DNA of 64,000 bases from Sphingopyxis panaciterrae (GCF_011762125.1 NZ_JAASQN010000002.1:620001-684000), one strand, 5' to 3'; shown: positions 52,022 through 61,831, counted from the stretch's first letter. Notes: a model not told the origin generated them from the letters alone. A program made the numbers and translations.

Positions 52022-54430
52022 ATGCGCACTTGGCTCATGACGACTGCGGCTGCGGCTTGCTTGGTCCCGGGGATTGCATTTGCGCAGGACGACCAACCGG
52101 TGACCGGGGGCCAGCCCGCGCCGGAGGCATCCGCGGATGAAGGCGGGCTTCAGGATATCGTGGTCACCGCGCAGCGACGCGCCGAAAACTCTCAGCGCGC
52201 AGCGGTCGCGATCAATGTCGTCGACGAGGCCGCCCTTCTGAAGGCCGGTGTAACGCAGGCCGACCGGCTCAACGAGCTGGTTCCCGCCCTGACCATCCAG
52301 CCCACCAGCACAGGCAATCTCATCTTTATCCGCGGCGTCGGGAACTTCACGCTCACCCAGAACAGCGATCCCGCCTCCGCTTTCAACTATGACGGCGTCT
52401 ATGTCGGCCGCCCCACCGGTACCGTCGGTGTCTTCTACGATCTCCAACGCGTCGAGGTCCTGAAGGGACCGCAAGGCACCCTCTATGGCCGCAACGCCAC
52501 CGGCGGCGCGATCAACGTCATTCCCGCTCAACCGCAGCCCGGCGAATTTTCGGGTCACGGCTCGCTGAGCTATGGAAATTATGATGCCCTTGTTGCCGAA
52601 GCGGCGGTCAACCTTCCGATGGGCGACGACGGAGCGTTTCGTATCTCCGGCATGCGTTCGAAGCGCGACGGTTATAATCGTGACGGGACATCGGACGAGG
52701 ATATCGCGGCACTCCGCCTGCAGCTGAAAGCAAACCTCACGCCCGATCTCACGGTGCGTCTGTCGGGAGATTACGCCCATCTTGGAGGGATCGGAACAAG
52801 CGTGGGCTATGATGGCAGCTACGCCTACAACCCCTTTGCACGCCGTTATGTTTTCACGCCGGCGAGCGTGCCCAATTCGGATGGTGTGCTTACACCGGCG
52901 GCCCAGGCGTACCGCGTCACCATCAACGCCGGTCCCACCGGACGCCGCCTCGATCAACTCGCGATAGCGCCCTATCAGGACAACAGCTTCTTCGGCGCGC
53001 ACGGGCAGATCGACTGGACGACAGCGCTTGGCACACTCTCTATCATCCCAGCCTGGCGCTACAACAAGCTCGACTATCTCGCCACCAGCGGCGCCTTCGG
53101 CGCGTTCCAGCGCGAGACCGATGAGCAATACAGCCTCGAAGCACGCTTCGCGGGAAACCGTGTCGGCAGCGTCGATTATACGATCGGGGCGCTATATTAT
53201 CATGAGGCGATCGGGGCGAAGATCTCGCTCAGCACCTCGGCCGCGGCGGCTTTCTCGAACGCGCGCTATACCACGGAATCCACCGCCCCCTTCGGCCGGT
53301 TGACGCTGCATTTGAACGATCGGCTGAGGCTCATCGGCGGCATCCGCTACACCGAGGATCGCAAGCGGTTCACCGGCACGACGGCCTCCGGGACGATCGT
53401 CTGCCAGGTTCGCGTCGCGGGGGTGCCGACCTGCCCGAATGCCCCGCTGTTTCCGGTCGCGGAGACACCTGCGCAATTCCCCTTCCCCTTCCCTGCGGCC
53501 GGTTCGCCGCCGGTCCCGCTGTTTGCCGGCGGTGTGCCGACCGGCGCGCTGCTCATCCGTGCCGACCGCAGCGACAATCAGCGCCTCACCAACGACCGGA
53601 TTACGTATCGCGGCGCGATCGAGTTCGACCTCGCCGCGCAGTCGCTGCTCTATGCCAGCGTCGAGACCGGCTACCGCTCCGGCGGCTTCTCGGCCGCGAC
53701 CGGCTTCGAGACATATGAACCCGAATATATCACCGCTTACACGATTGGCTCGAAGAACCGCTTTTTCGGCAATCGGCTGCAGTTCAATCTCGAAGGGTTC
53801 TGGTGGGAATATCGCAACCAGCAGGTGTCCTCGGTCCGTCCAGATCTGTCTGGACGCATCACCAACATCACGCAGAATGTCGGACAATCACGCATTCGCG
53901 GCGTCGAGGTCGAGGCGCGGGTGCTGGTCACGCCCACGACCCTCATCAGTGCGGACGTCCAATATCTCGACAGTCGCAACACGTCCTTCACCTATATTAC
54001 CCAGAATACCGGCGTTCCGCCGTTGACGGGATGCGCGACGACGCTCGACACGGCTGCCAACCGGTACAACGTCGATTGCGCGGGCAAGCCCGGTTTCAAC
54101 TCGCCCGAATGGACGCTCAACCTCGCGGCACAGCAGACCTTCCACTTCGGTGAGTTCGAACTGGTGGCTGGGGCCGATACCCAATATCGCGGCGGCCGCT
54201 TCATCGGGTTCCAATATTTGCCGGAGCAATACGAGCCGGGCGTTTGGCGCAGCAACGCGCAGTTGAGCTTCGGTCCGGCGAACGGACGCTGGTCGATCGC
54301 GGCGTTCGTCCGCAATATCGAGAATAATCGTACCCCAATATTCTCCTCGACGCAGCCAATCGCCAATATCCTGGTCTCGACGCGGACTGCACCGCGCACT
54401 TATGGCGCCCGGATCGGCTTCAAATTCTAG
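52022..54430 (+). CDS. TonB-dependent receptor
   Basis: The receptor has 802 residues: signal peptide (LMTTAAAACLVPGIAFAQ), TonB box (DIVVTAQRRAENSQRAAVAI), plug (VEVLKGPQGTLYGRNATGGAINVIPAQP) and a barrel that ends TYGARIGFKF. It belongs to the large sphingomonad group with no assigned substrate. It is followed 15 bp later by the secreted amidohydrolase, so it probably supplies that pathway with substrate, and could compensate for the broken receptor at 43661. Confidence 0.93.
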   Translation: MRTWLMTTAAAACLVPGIAFAQDDQPVTGGQPAPEASADEGGLQDIVVTAQRRAENSQRAAVAINVVDEAALLKAGVTQADRLNELVPALTIQPTSTGNLIFIRGVGNFTLTQNSDPASAFNYDGVYVGRPTGTVGVFYDLQRVEVLKGPQGTLYGRNATGGAINVIPAQPQPGEFSGHGSLSYGNYDALVAEAAVNLPMGDDGAFRISGMRSKRDGYNRDGTSDEDIAALRLQLKANLTPDLTVRLSGDYAHLGGIGTSVGYDGSYAYNPFARRYVFTPASVPNSDGVLTPAAQAYRVTINAGPTGRRLDQLAIAPYQDNSFFGAHGQIDWTTALGTLSIIPAWRYNKLDYLATSGAFGAFQRETDEQYSLEARFAGNRVGSVDYTIGALYYHEAIGAKISLSTSAAAAFSNARYTTESTAPFGRLTLHLNDRLRLIGGIRYTEDRKRFTGTTASGTIVCQVRVAGVPTCPNAPLFPVAETPAQFPFPFPAAGSPPVPLFAGGVPTGALLIRADRSDNQRLTNDRITYRGAIEFDLAAQSLLYASVETGYRSGGFSAATGFETYEPEYITAYTIGSKNRFFGNRLQFNLEGFWWEYRNQQVSSVRPDLSGRITNITQNVGQSRIRGVEVEARVLVTPTTLISADVQYLDSRNTSFTYITQNTGVPPLTGCATTLDTAANRYNVDCAGKPGFNSPEWTLNLAAQQTFHFGEFELVAGADTQYRGGRFIGFQYLPEQYEPGVWRSNAQLSFGPANGRWSIAAFVRNIENNRTPIFSSTQPIANILVSTRTAPRTYGARIGFKF

Positions 54431-54445
54431 CTCTGAGGAAATTCC

Positions 54446-55921
54446 ATGCATAACCGCGTCAAGATCGTCACGGCGGCGATGCTATCGATTACCGCCTTTA
54501 CCCAGCAGAGCGCCGCGGCGAGGGCAGAGACCGTGCGCGAAGGGCTTGTAATCGACGATGTGACCGTGGTCGATACGCGCACCGGCACCCTGCATCCGCG
54601 CAGCGCAATATGGATCCGGGGCGAACGGATCGTGAAGATTGCACCGGCGCGGAGCCTCAAGGTCATCCGCACGGCCAAGCGCGTGTCGCTGCCCGGCAAG
54701 TTCGTGGTGCCCGGCTATAACGACATGCACGCCCATAATCTCAACACCGCAAGCCCGCAGACCAGCCTGCCGATCATGCTGACTGGAGGCATCACCGGGT
54801 TCCGGCAGATGGCCGGCGGTCCCGAACTGCTCGCGGCGCGAGCGGCCGGCAAGCCGGTGCTTCCGGCAGAAGCGCCGGCGCTCCTCGCCATGCCCGGCGC
54901 GATCATAGCGCCCGGTGCGAGCGAAACGCCGGATTGGGTGCGCGTGGAAATCCGCCGGCAAAAAGGCCAGGGCGCCGATTTCATCAAGCTGGCGGATGCC
55001 AGCAAGGATGTATTTCTCGCCGCGATCGACGAGGCACGGGCAGAAGGGCTACCGATCGCCGGTCATCTGGTGCCGCGCGTCGATGTGCGTGAGGCGGCAC
55101 GTCACGGCATGACCTCGATCGAACATCTCGGTCCGGGAATCAGCGTCTTGCTCAGCTGCTCGCGTGACGAAGCAGTCATCCGAAAGATGCTCGACGCGAT
55201 ACCCGAAAACGGCGGGTCGCCGCTGGCGCTGCCGCCTGAACAGCTGAAGCGGACCTTGGCCAATCCGATGCTCGCCGTGCCGCCCCCGGCCATGAAGATC
55301 ATCGCCCGTGTCCTTGCCACCTATGATGACGCGAAATGCCGCACGCTCGCGCGTGATCTCGCCGCAACCGGCATGTGGCTGGTTCCGACGCTGTCGCGGC
55401 TAGAGGCCATGGAAATCGGCGACGGGCCCATGTTCCGCGACAATCCGGACAACAAGGACGTTCCTGCGCAGTCCCGAAAATTGTGGGCGGAGGTCGGCGA
55501 CGATTTCACGGCCCGCGTGGCCCCAGCCGATCGCGAGACGTTGCGCGAGCTGTTCGAAGCCCAGTTGAAACTCACGAAGATCTTCGACGAAGCGGGCGTG
55601 AAGATGCTCGCCGGCACCGATTTCGGCGGCCAATGGCTGACGCCCACCTCGCTGCATCATGAGTTCGATCTGCTCGCGCGGGCCGGCATTTCGCCGCTAC
55701 GCATCCTCCAAATGACCACGCTCGATGCGGCTCGCTTTCTCGGGCGGGAGCAGACGATGGGTACGGTCGAACCGGAAAAGGCCGCGGATATGGTCCTTCT
55801 CCAGGCAAATCCCTTGACGGATTCGCGTAACCTTCATGCCATCGTCGGCGTCATCCGAAGCGGCCACTTCTATTCGCGCGCCGACCTCGATGCGCTGAAA
55901 CGGCGTGCCACCCCCGAATAG
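54446..55921 (+). CDS. Secreted amidohydrolase (imidazolonepropionase-like)
   Basis: The protein has 491 residues with a signal peptide (ITAFTQQSAAARA). The metal motif is VVPGYNDMHAHNLN (His-x-His), with further ligands in LPIAGHLVP and TSIEHLGPG (His residues) and KMLAGTDFGG (Asp). This is the amidohydrolase_1 layout of imidazolonepropionase-related hydrolases. It presumably hydrolyses an amide, lactone or cyclic compound in the periplasm before uptake. It follows the receptor gene by 15 bp. The substrate is unknown. Confidence 0.85.
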   Translation: MHNRVKIVTAAMLSITAFTQQSAAARAETVREGLVIDDVTVVDTRTGTLHPRSAIWIRGERIVKIAPARSLKVIRTAKRVSLPGKFVVPGYNDMHAHNLNTASPQTSLPIMLTGGITGFRQMAGGPELLAARAAGKPVLPAEAPALLAMPGAIIAPGASETPDWVRVEIRRQKGQGADFIKLADASKDVFLAAIDEARAEGLPIAGHLVPRVDVREAARHGMTSIEHLGPGISVLLSCSRDEAVIRKMLDAIPENGGSPLALPPEQLKRTLANPMLAVPPPAMKIIARVLATYDDAKCRTLARDLAATGMWLVPTLSRLEAMEIGDGPMFRDNPDNKDVPAQSRKLWAEVGDDFTARVAPADRETLRELFEAQLKLTKIFDEAGVKMLAGTDFGGQWLTPTSLHHEFDLLARAGISPLRILQMTTLDAARFLGREQTMGTVEPEKAADMVLLQANPLTDSRNLHAIVGVIRSGHFYSRADLDALKRRATPE

Positions 55922-55969
55922 GCACTCGTCGATCATCGTCATTCGAAGCCAAGTCAAAGGAACATGCAA

Positions 55970-56836
55970 ATGCCCCTGGTCAATTTTTCGGACGGGCGCG
56001 CGAGACTGGGAAAAGTCTTCGGTCAGCACCTTGTCGATCTCAGCGTTGCAGCGCCCCAGCTGCCGACGACCGTGATCGAGTTTCTGGAAGCGGGCGCCGC
56101 GGCGATCGAGACGTTCCATGCCGTCGAGGATCGTGCCGATGCCCGTATCCCACTAAGCTCCGTCAGGCTTCTGCCACCGGTTCCGAAGCCGCAAAAATTC
56201 CTCGCAATCGGCATGAACTATCGCGCCCACGCCGACGAGGCTACGAGGCTCGGTATCGAAACGCCGGAATATCAGATCTGGTTCAACAAACAGGTCTCGT
56301 GCATCAACGGCCCGTTCGACGACGTGGTGAAGCCCAATGCCACCGAAAAGATGGACTATGAAGCCGAACTGGGCGTCGTGATCGGAACGCGTTGCCGCCA
56401 CGTCTCCGCGGACGACGCCCGCTCGGTGATCGGCGGCTATCTGGTCGTCAACGACGTTTCGGCACGTGACTGGCAATTTCGGACCGGCACGATGACGCTG
56501 GGCAAATCATTCGATACGCATGGCCCCATCGGACCGTGGCTGATGCTCGACGACGAGATCGAGGATCCGCATGCGCTCGAGATGCGCATGTTCGTGAACG
56601 GCGATCAGCGTCAGTCGACCAGCACGAACGATATGATCCACAATATTTACGAGCAAATCGCCTATCTCTCGACGGTGATGACGCTGGAGCCGGGCGACAT
56701 TCTCGCAACCGGCACGCCGAGCGGGGTCGGCGTCGCACTCGACCCACCGCAGTTTCTGGAAGACGGCGACGTCCTGCGCGTGGAAATCGATGGCATTGGG
56801 CACATCGAAAACAGGGTCGTCGCAGAAGACGTTTGA
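55970..56836 (+). CDS. Fumarylacetoacetate hydrolase (FAH) family protein
   Basis: The protein has 288 residues. The start at 55970 is preferred because AAAGG is 9 nt upstream; an ATG at 55964 adds two residues. FLAIGMNYRAHADEA, KMDYEAELGVVIG (metal-binding Glu-x-Glu), VVNDVSARDWQFR (Asp) and GDILATGTPSGVG are the FAH signatures. Family members hydrolyse acylpyruvates or hydrate/decarboxylate 2-oxo-dienoates. Here it would act on the ring-fission product of the VOC dioxygenase, releasing pyruvate or a relative. Confidence 0.9.
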   Translation: MPLVNFSDGRARLGKVFGQHLVDLSVAAPQLPTTVIEFLEAGAAAIETFHAVEDRADARIPLSSVRLLPPVPKPQKFLAIGMNYRAHADEATRLGIETPEYQIWFNKQVSCINGPFDDVVKPNATEKMDYEAELGVVIGTRCRHVSADDARSVIGGYLVVNDVSARDWQFRTGTMTLGKSFDTHGPIGPWLMLDDEIEDPHALEMRMFVNGDQRQSTSTNDMIHNIYEQIAYLSTVMTLEPGDILATGTPSGVGVALDPPQFLEDGDVLRVEIDGIGHIENRVVAEDV

Positions 56837-56930
56837 AATCCGGCGCGCGGCGCGATCACTGCTTCGGTCTTTGCACGAGACACGCTGCCCCGATTGCGCC
56901 GCTCATCCCGACCACCACGGAGAGTCACAG

Positions 56931-57314
56931 ATGAACCAGTCGATTCAAAAAGCCATCGAGGAACTCGAGAAGCGCCGTGTCGCGGCGCTCATAGCCGCAG
57001 ACACGGATACCCTCGGCGAGCTGCTTACCGAGGATTTGGTGCATGTGCACGGCACCGGCCAGATCGACGGCAAGGCTGCTTATCTCGATGGCGTAAAAAG
57101 CAAGTACCGCTTCCTCGAGATCGAGCGCGGCGACCTGCATATTCGGGACTATGGTCATGTCGTGGTCGTGGTCGGTTCGCTTGCCCAGACCGTGAACCCC
57201 GTGGGCACCGACAGCCAGATTAGCGTCAGCGCGATCGTCACCCAGACCTGGGTTCGCGTCGACGATGGCTGGAAACAGAGCACCTGTCACACCGGGTTTC
57301 TAGCAAAGATATGA
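56931..57314 (+). CDS. SnoaL-like/DUF4440 NTF2-fold protein
   Basis: The protein has 127 residues from ATG 56931 (GGAGAG upstream). ALIAADTDTLGELLTEDLVHVHGTGQIDGKAAYLDGVKS and the ending TWVRVDDGWKQSTCHTGFL match small NTF2-like proteins of the SnoaL/DUF4440 group. These can be isomerases, dehydratases or binding proteins. It is the last gene of the plus-strand catabolic run, 94 bp after the FAH gene, so a role on the same pathway is likely but unproved. Confidence 0.8.
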   Translation: MNQSIQKAIEELEKRRVAALIAADTDTLGELLTEDLVHVHGTGQIDGKAAYLDGVKSKYRFLEIERGDLHIRDYGHVVVVVGSLAQTVNPVGTDSQISVSAIVTQTWVRVDDGWKQSTCHTGFLAKI

Positions 57315-57463
57315 AACCTCTTTGATTGGCGAAGGCCCGGCATTCTTGTCATTCGGCTACTGGCCGAAGCACGAACCGCTCCGCGGATTGGTGCTAGCGG
57401 CGATGTAGAGCTGCCCAGCGAGCGCCGCACCTGATTGAACGCGGGCTGTCGCAGGCAGACCCT

Positions 57464-57490
57464 TTCGACTCCTTCAGCTGAGGAGTCGAA
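57464..57490 (+). promoter_or_regulatory. Hairpin covering the ribosome-binding site of the integrase remnant
   Basis: TTCGACTCCT-TCAGCTG-AGGAGTCGAA is a perfect 10-bp stem with a 7-nt loop. The right arm contains the AGGAG ribosome-binding sequence and ends 2 bp before the ATG at 57493. Confidence 0.65.
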
Positions 57491-57492
57491 CG

Positions 57493-58060
57493 ATGAACGA
57501 GCTTATCCAGATTGGCCCGATCAGCCCGCTGCGCCAGCGCCTGATCGACGACATGACCATGCGCAGCTTCTCCAAGGAGACGCAGCGTATTATCTTCGCG
57601 ACATCGGACGGTTCGCGACCTGGCTCGGGCGCTCGCCGCACACCGCGAGCGCCGAGGATGTCCGGCAGTTCCAGATCGAGCAACAGCGGGCGGGCGTTCC
57701 GGCGCCGACCATGAACAGCATCGTGGGTGCGCTGAGATTCTTCTTCACCCACACACTCGACCGCCCCGATCTCGCGCGTAAGCTGGTCCGCTCCAGGCAG
57801 GTTCGCAAAGGTCCCCGTCGTCCTGACCATGGCCGAGGTGAAGCGGCTGCTTGATGCGACCCGCTGCCTCAAGCACCAGGCGGCGCTGTCGGTCGCCTAT
57901 GGCGCCGGCTTGCGGGTTGCAGAGGTGTCAGCGCTCAAGGTCACCGATATCGACAGCAAGCGCATGCTGCTGCGGATCGAGCGCGGTAAAGGTGACCGCT
58001 ACCGCAACGCCATGCTACCCGAAGGCCTGCTACTGCGCGACTGGTGGCGCGCGGGACGGC
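57493..58060 (+). pseudogene. Tyrosine-type integrase remnant (XerD/IS91-associated type)
   Basis: The N-terminus ISPLRQRLIDDMTMRSFSKETQR reads in one frame. Near 57590 it shifts to RDIGRFATWLGRSPHTASAEDVRQFQIEQQ and on to TLDRPDLARKLVRSRQ, then near 57810 shifts back to VLTMAEVKRLLDATRCLKHQAALSVAYGAGLRVAEVSALKVTDID, which contains the catalytic Arg of the tyrosine-recombinase core. The protein stops being recognisable near 58060, and the C-terminal HxxR/Tyr part is missing. It matches integrases linked to IS91-like elements in Sphingomonadales. Confidence 0.82.
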
Positions 58061-58234
58061 CAGACGATCGCCGCCTTCGCCGACGCAGCTTATCGAGGAG
58101 ATTTTCGGCCTCGATCCGCGCGACGCATCGCTCTGGCTCGCCGATATTTCACGGGCCGGCGGGATCTTGTCTCCACCGACAGCCTTTCCACCGCCCGGCG
58201 GCCCGCGACCTAGCCCGCGCCGCCGGTCTCGACG
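58061..58234. other. Junk-like stretch between integrase remnant and oxygenase gene
   Basis: No frame shows family similarity. The junction to the convergent gene may be the site where the integrase was cut. Confidence 0.4.
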
Positions 58235-59233
58235 CTAGCCCCTGGCCGAACTCCGACCCCGCAAGCTCGGGAAACACCTGCTGACCTTGCCGAGCAGATA
58301 GTCGCCATAGGTCCCGATGGTGGCGTGGAGATCGACATAGTCCCAGCGCGCTGCCTCCCGCGGCTTCGCGACCCTCGATCGGTAGCGGGTCAACCGGCGC
58401 GCAAAATCGGGATCGAAGAAAAGGGGAAAGGAATAGCGCGAGACGCCGGAGCGATTGACGACGCGGTGCGGCGCCGAGCGAAACCGCCCGCGCGTCAGCC
58501 GCTCGAACATGTCGCCGACATTGATGACGAGCGCGTTCCCGAGCGGCGGCACGTCGATCCAGCCCTCGCGCGTTCGCACTTCGAGCCCGCCCTTGTCGTC
58601 CTGCGCCAGCAGCGTGAGCAGGCCATAGTCGCTATGCTCACCGACGCCGAACCCTTCGACATCGGGATTGCTTCCCGGGTAATGGAATATACGAAACAGC
58701 AAGGTCGGATGGCGCGTCAGGCCATCGGCAAAATGGTCGGCCGCAAGCCCAAGCGAGAGTGCCATGCCGCGCATCAGCGCCTCGCCTGCGCGCGTCGCGC
58801 CCGCGACATAGGCCTCGACCGCGGGGCGCAGCGCTGGCACGGCGGCGGGCCAGAGATTGGCACCGTGGAGCGGCAGCCCTGCCCTCACGCGCGGATCGTT
58901 TGGCCCAAGCTCTTCGCCGAGATAGAGACCTTCCTTGAGGTCGGGGAAGCCCGAGGTGAGTTCGCCCGCGACGGGGAACCAGCCGCGCCAGGCGATACCG
59001 CCCTTGGCCATCGCAATCCGGGCTTTCTCGGCCTCGGGCTGCGCGAAGAAGGTACGGCTCGCCCCGAGCAAATCGGCGAAGACGCCGGAGCCAATCCCAT
59101 GGTCGACGGCATAGAAGAAGCCGAATTCCTCAGCCGCATCGCCTATCCGCCGAGCCGTATCAGCCGCCGCCCCGGCGTCCGTCATGTGCAGCAAAGGCTC
59201 GATGTCGATGACCGGCAGGCTCGGGTTGCTCAT
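58235..59233 (-). CDS. 2-oxoglutarate/Fe(II) oxygenase, isopenicillin-N-synthase-like
   Basis: The product has 332 residues from ATG 59233, which overlaps the symporter stop (ATGA). The iron facial triad is His200-x-Asp202 (GEHSDYG) and His256 (SAPHRVV), and the 2-oxoglutarate anchor is Arg266-x-Ser268 (SRYS). The N-terminal IDIEPLL and GFFYAVDHGI blocks are typical of the DIOX_N region. It is the last gene of an operon with a dipeptidase and a symporter. The very C-terminal residues (after GTYGDYLLGKVSRCFPSL) may have been altered by the neighbouring integrase junction. Confidence 0.88.
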   Translation of the reverse strand: MSNPSLPVIDIEPLLHMTDAGAAADTARRIGDAAEEFGFFYAVDHGIGSGVFADLLGASRTFFAQPEAEKARIAMAKGGIAWRGWFPVAGELTSGFPDLKEGLYLGEELGPNDPRVRAGLPLHGANLWPAAVPALRPAVEAYVAGATRAGEALMRGMALSLGLAADHFADGLTRHPTLLFRIFHYPGSNPDVEGFGVGEHSDYGLLTLLAQDDKGGLEVRTREGWIDVPPLGNALVINVGDMFERLTRGRFRSAPHRVVNRSGVSRYSFPLFFDPDFARRLTRYRSRVAKPREAARWDYVDLHATIGTYGDYLLGKVSRCFPSLRGRSSARG

Positions 59234-60611
59234 GCGGACCAGCCTATCGCAAACTGGCACCAGTCGCCATCACAGCGATTACCCAAAGACCGGCTTAGCT
59301 TAGCTTCGCCTTCGGCTTGCTCGCTCGAACTGAGGCCCGCACGCTTCGCGACGATCGCCGGCACCAGCGCCTGCCCCGCCACATTGACCGCGGTTCGCCC
59401 CATGTCGAGGATCGGGTCGATAGCGAGCAGCAATCCGACGCCCTCCAGTGGAAGTCCCAGCGTCGAGAGCGTCAGCGTCAGCATCACCGTGGCGCCCGTG
59501 AGCCCGGCGGTCGCGGCCGAGCCGAGCACCGAGACGAGGACAATCAGGAAATAATCGTCGATACCGAGATGAATGCCATAAAATTGCGCCACGAAAATCG
59601 CCGCGATCGCGGGATAAATGGCGGCGCAGCCATCCATTTTGGTGGTCGCGCCGAGGGGCACCGCAAAGGCGGCATAGGCGGGCGGCACGCCGAGACGGCG
59701 CTCGACCACATCCTGCGTCATCGGAAGTGTCCCGATCGACGAACGCGACACGAAGCCGAGCTCGATCGCCGGCCATGCGGCGCGGAAGAAGCGCAGCGGC
59801 GACAGGCCATTGAGGCGCAGCAGCAGCGGATAGACGAGCGCGATCACCAGCAGCAGCCCGGCGTAGATCGCGATGGCAAACTGCCCGAGCGATCCCAGAG
59901 CCTCCCAACCGTAACGCGCGATGGCATCGCCGATCAGCGCCGTCGTGCCGATCGGGGTCAGGCGGATGACCCACAGCAGCAGGCGCTTGAAGATGGCGAG
60001 AAGCGACGCGTTGAAGGCAAGAAAGCTCTCCCCCGCCGGCCCGATCCGTACCGCAGCCGCGCCAACCGCAATCGCCAGCACGATGATCTGCAGAACATTG
60101 AACGACAGCGCGGTCGCCGGCGCGCCATCGGCGATCTTCGTCGACGCCGAGAGGCCGAGGAAATTGGCGGGCACAAGACCTTTCAGGAAATCGAGCCAGC
60201 TTCCTGTTGCCGAAGGAGGCGCGGCGGCGGCCGCGCTAACGCCGGTCCGCGGGCCCGGTTCGAGCAGGACACCGAGCGCGATGCCGATCAGCACGGCGAT
60301 CAGCGCGGTAACCGCGAACCAGAGCAAGGTCTGCGCGACCAGCCGCGCGCGTTCTGCAAATCCTTGAGCGCCGCGATCGACGCGACGATCGCCGTGAAAA
60401 CCAAGGGCGGGACGAGCGCGCGGAGCAATTGCACGAAGATCGAACCGACCGTCTGCAACGCTTCTGCCAGCGCGCTCGCCTCGCCCAGGCTTCGAGCCCA
60501 GAAGCCAAGGCCGACGCCCAGCCCCAGGCCAATCAGGACCTGGACGCCGAACGAAGGCAGGCGGACCTTAGGGGCGCTTGCGGAGCCGTCAACAGCTACG
60601 GGTCTCCTCAC
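59230..60611 (-). pseudogene. Dicarboxylate/amino acid:cation symporter gene with a frameshift
   Basis: The GTG at 60611 overlaps the dipeptidase stop (GTGA) and opens a frame with the DAACS N-terminus (VRLPSFGVQVLIGLGLGVGLGFWA, LLRALVPPLVFTAIVASIAALKDL). At the dinucleotide run CGCGCGCG (60344-60351) the sequence moves to the frame that encodes RLVAQTLLWFAVTALIAVLIG and the rest of the carrier, including GATTKMDGCAAIYPAIAAIFVAQFYG and GATVMLTLTLSTLGLPLEGVGLLLAIDPILDMGRTAVNV. One CG unit too many would explain it. The full protein would be about 460 residues, the normal length. It is either a recent mutation or a sequencing error. Confidence 0.82.
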
Positions 60612-61831
60612 CGTTTTCGGCCCTCCTCGGCGGCACGAAGCACGCGAAGGAAATTGCCGCCCCAGATCGCGGCGACCTGTTCTTCGGTATAGCCGCGGCG
60701 GAGCAGTTCGCGGGTGACGTTCGGCGCTTCGGCGGCGCTGTCGAAGCCGGTGACCCCCGCGCCATGGTCGAAGTCGGTGCCGATCCCGACATGCTGCCAG
60801 CCGATCCGCTTGGCGATATGGTCGATATGATCGACGAAGTCCGAAAGGCTCGCCTTCGACCGCGCCGCCGATATCTCGTCGAGATAGGCGCTCCGCCGCG
60901 CCTCGGGCAGCGCCTCGCTGCCGTCATAGGTCGACGCATAATCCGCCGCGAGGCCGTAACGCGCGCGGATCGCGGCATACCGCTCGCGGCTCGGGGCATC
61001 GGGAAGCGTCAGATAGGAGGTGAAGGGCGTCACCTGCACCACCCCGCCATTGGCCTTGATCGCATCGAGTTCGGCGTCGCTCAAATTGCGGCCATTGTCG
61101 ACGAGCGCGCGCGCCGCCGAATGCGTCGCGGCGACGGGCACGCGGCTGAGCGCAAGCGTCTGCAGCAAGGCATCGGCCGAAAGCTGCGACACGTCGATCA
61201 GCACGCCGAGGTCGTTGAGCTTCGCGACCGCCTGCTTGCCGAGCGGCGACAGCCCGCCATGCTCGGCGGCGGGTTCACCGGGCTGCGGCCGCGACGAGTC
61301 CGCAAAATCATTGTGCCCGGCATGGTCGAAGGCGAACACGCGCACGCCTTCGCTATACAATCGGTCGATCTGGCCGATGTCCTTGCCGATCGAGCGGGCA
61401 TTCTGGAAGCCGATGACGACCGCCACCTTCCCTTCGCCGGCGAGCCGCTCGACATCGGCCGCGCTCAGCGCGATCCCGATCCGCGCCGGCTCGGACGCCG
61501 CGAACGCCTTGATCCGGACAAGCTTTTCGTCGGCCTCGCGCCGTGCCGCCGCGACGCCCGCGGCATCGCGCGGTCCCGGCCCCACCGCGACGGCAAGCAC
61601 GATCGCATCGACCCCGCCTTTCTCGAGCCGCGGCAGATCGACGCGCGAGTCCGTTCCGTTCAGATAATAGCGCTTCGGCGTCGAGGGCAGCAGCATATCG
61701 GCATGGCTGTCGAGCACAAGGATGCGATCATGGATCGCGGCCGCCTTGTCGCCGCCCTCTTGGCCAATGGCAGCGACGGGCAGCGCGAGCAGCACACCAG
61801 CGAGCAGCGAAGATTTCCAATGTCGGAGCAT
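60608..61831 (-). CDS. Membrane dipeptidase family (M19) exported hydrolase
   Basis: The protein has 407 residues from ATG 61831 (AAGGAAA upstream). A signal peptide (LLAGVLLALPVAAIGQ) is followed by the zinc motif LDSHADML (His43, Asp45). VFAFDHAGHNDFADSS and the blocks VPVAATHSAARAL, DHIDHIAKRIGWQHVGIGTDFDHG and VTRELLRRGYTEEQVAAIWGGNFLRVLR complete the peptidase M19 fold. It likely cleaves dipeptides in the periplasm, whose products the downstream symporter would import. It leads an overlapping three-gene operon. Confidence 0.9.
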   Translation of the reverse strand: MLRHWKSSLLAGVLLALPVAAIGQEGGDKAAAIHDRILVLDSHADMLLPSTPKRYYLNGTDSRVDLPRLEKGGVDAIVLAVAVGPGPRDAAGVAAARREADEKLVRIKAFAASEPARIGIALSAADVERLAGEGKVAVVIGFQNARSIGKDIGQIDRLYSEGVRVFAFDHAGHNDFADSSRPQPGEPAAEHGGLSPLGKQAVAKLNDLGVLIDVSQLSADALLQTLALSRVPVAATHSAARALVDNGRNLSDAELDAIKANGGVVQVTPFTSYLTLPDAPSRERYAAIRARYGLAADYASTYDGSEALPEARRSAYLDEISAARSKASLSDFVDHIDHIAKRIGWQHVGIGTDFDHGAGVTGFDSAAEAPNVTRELLRRGYTEEQVAAIWGGNFLRVLRAAEEGRKR

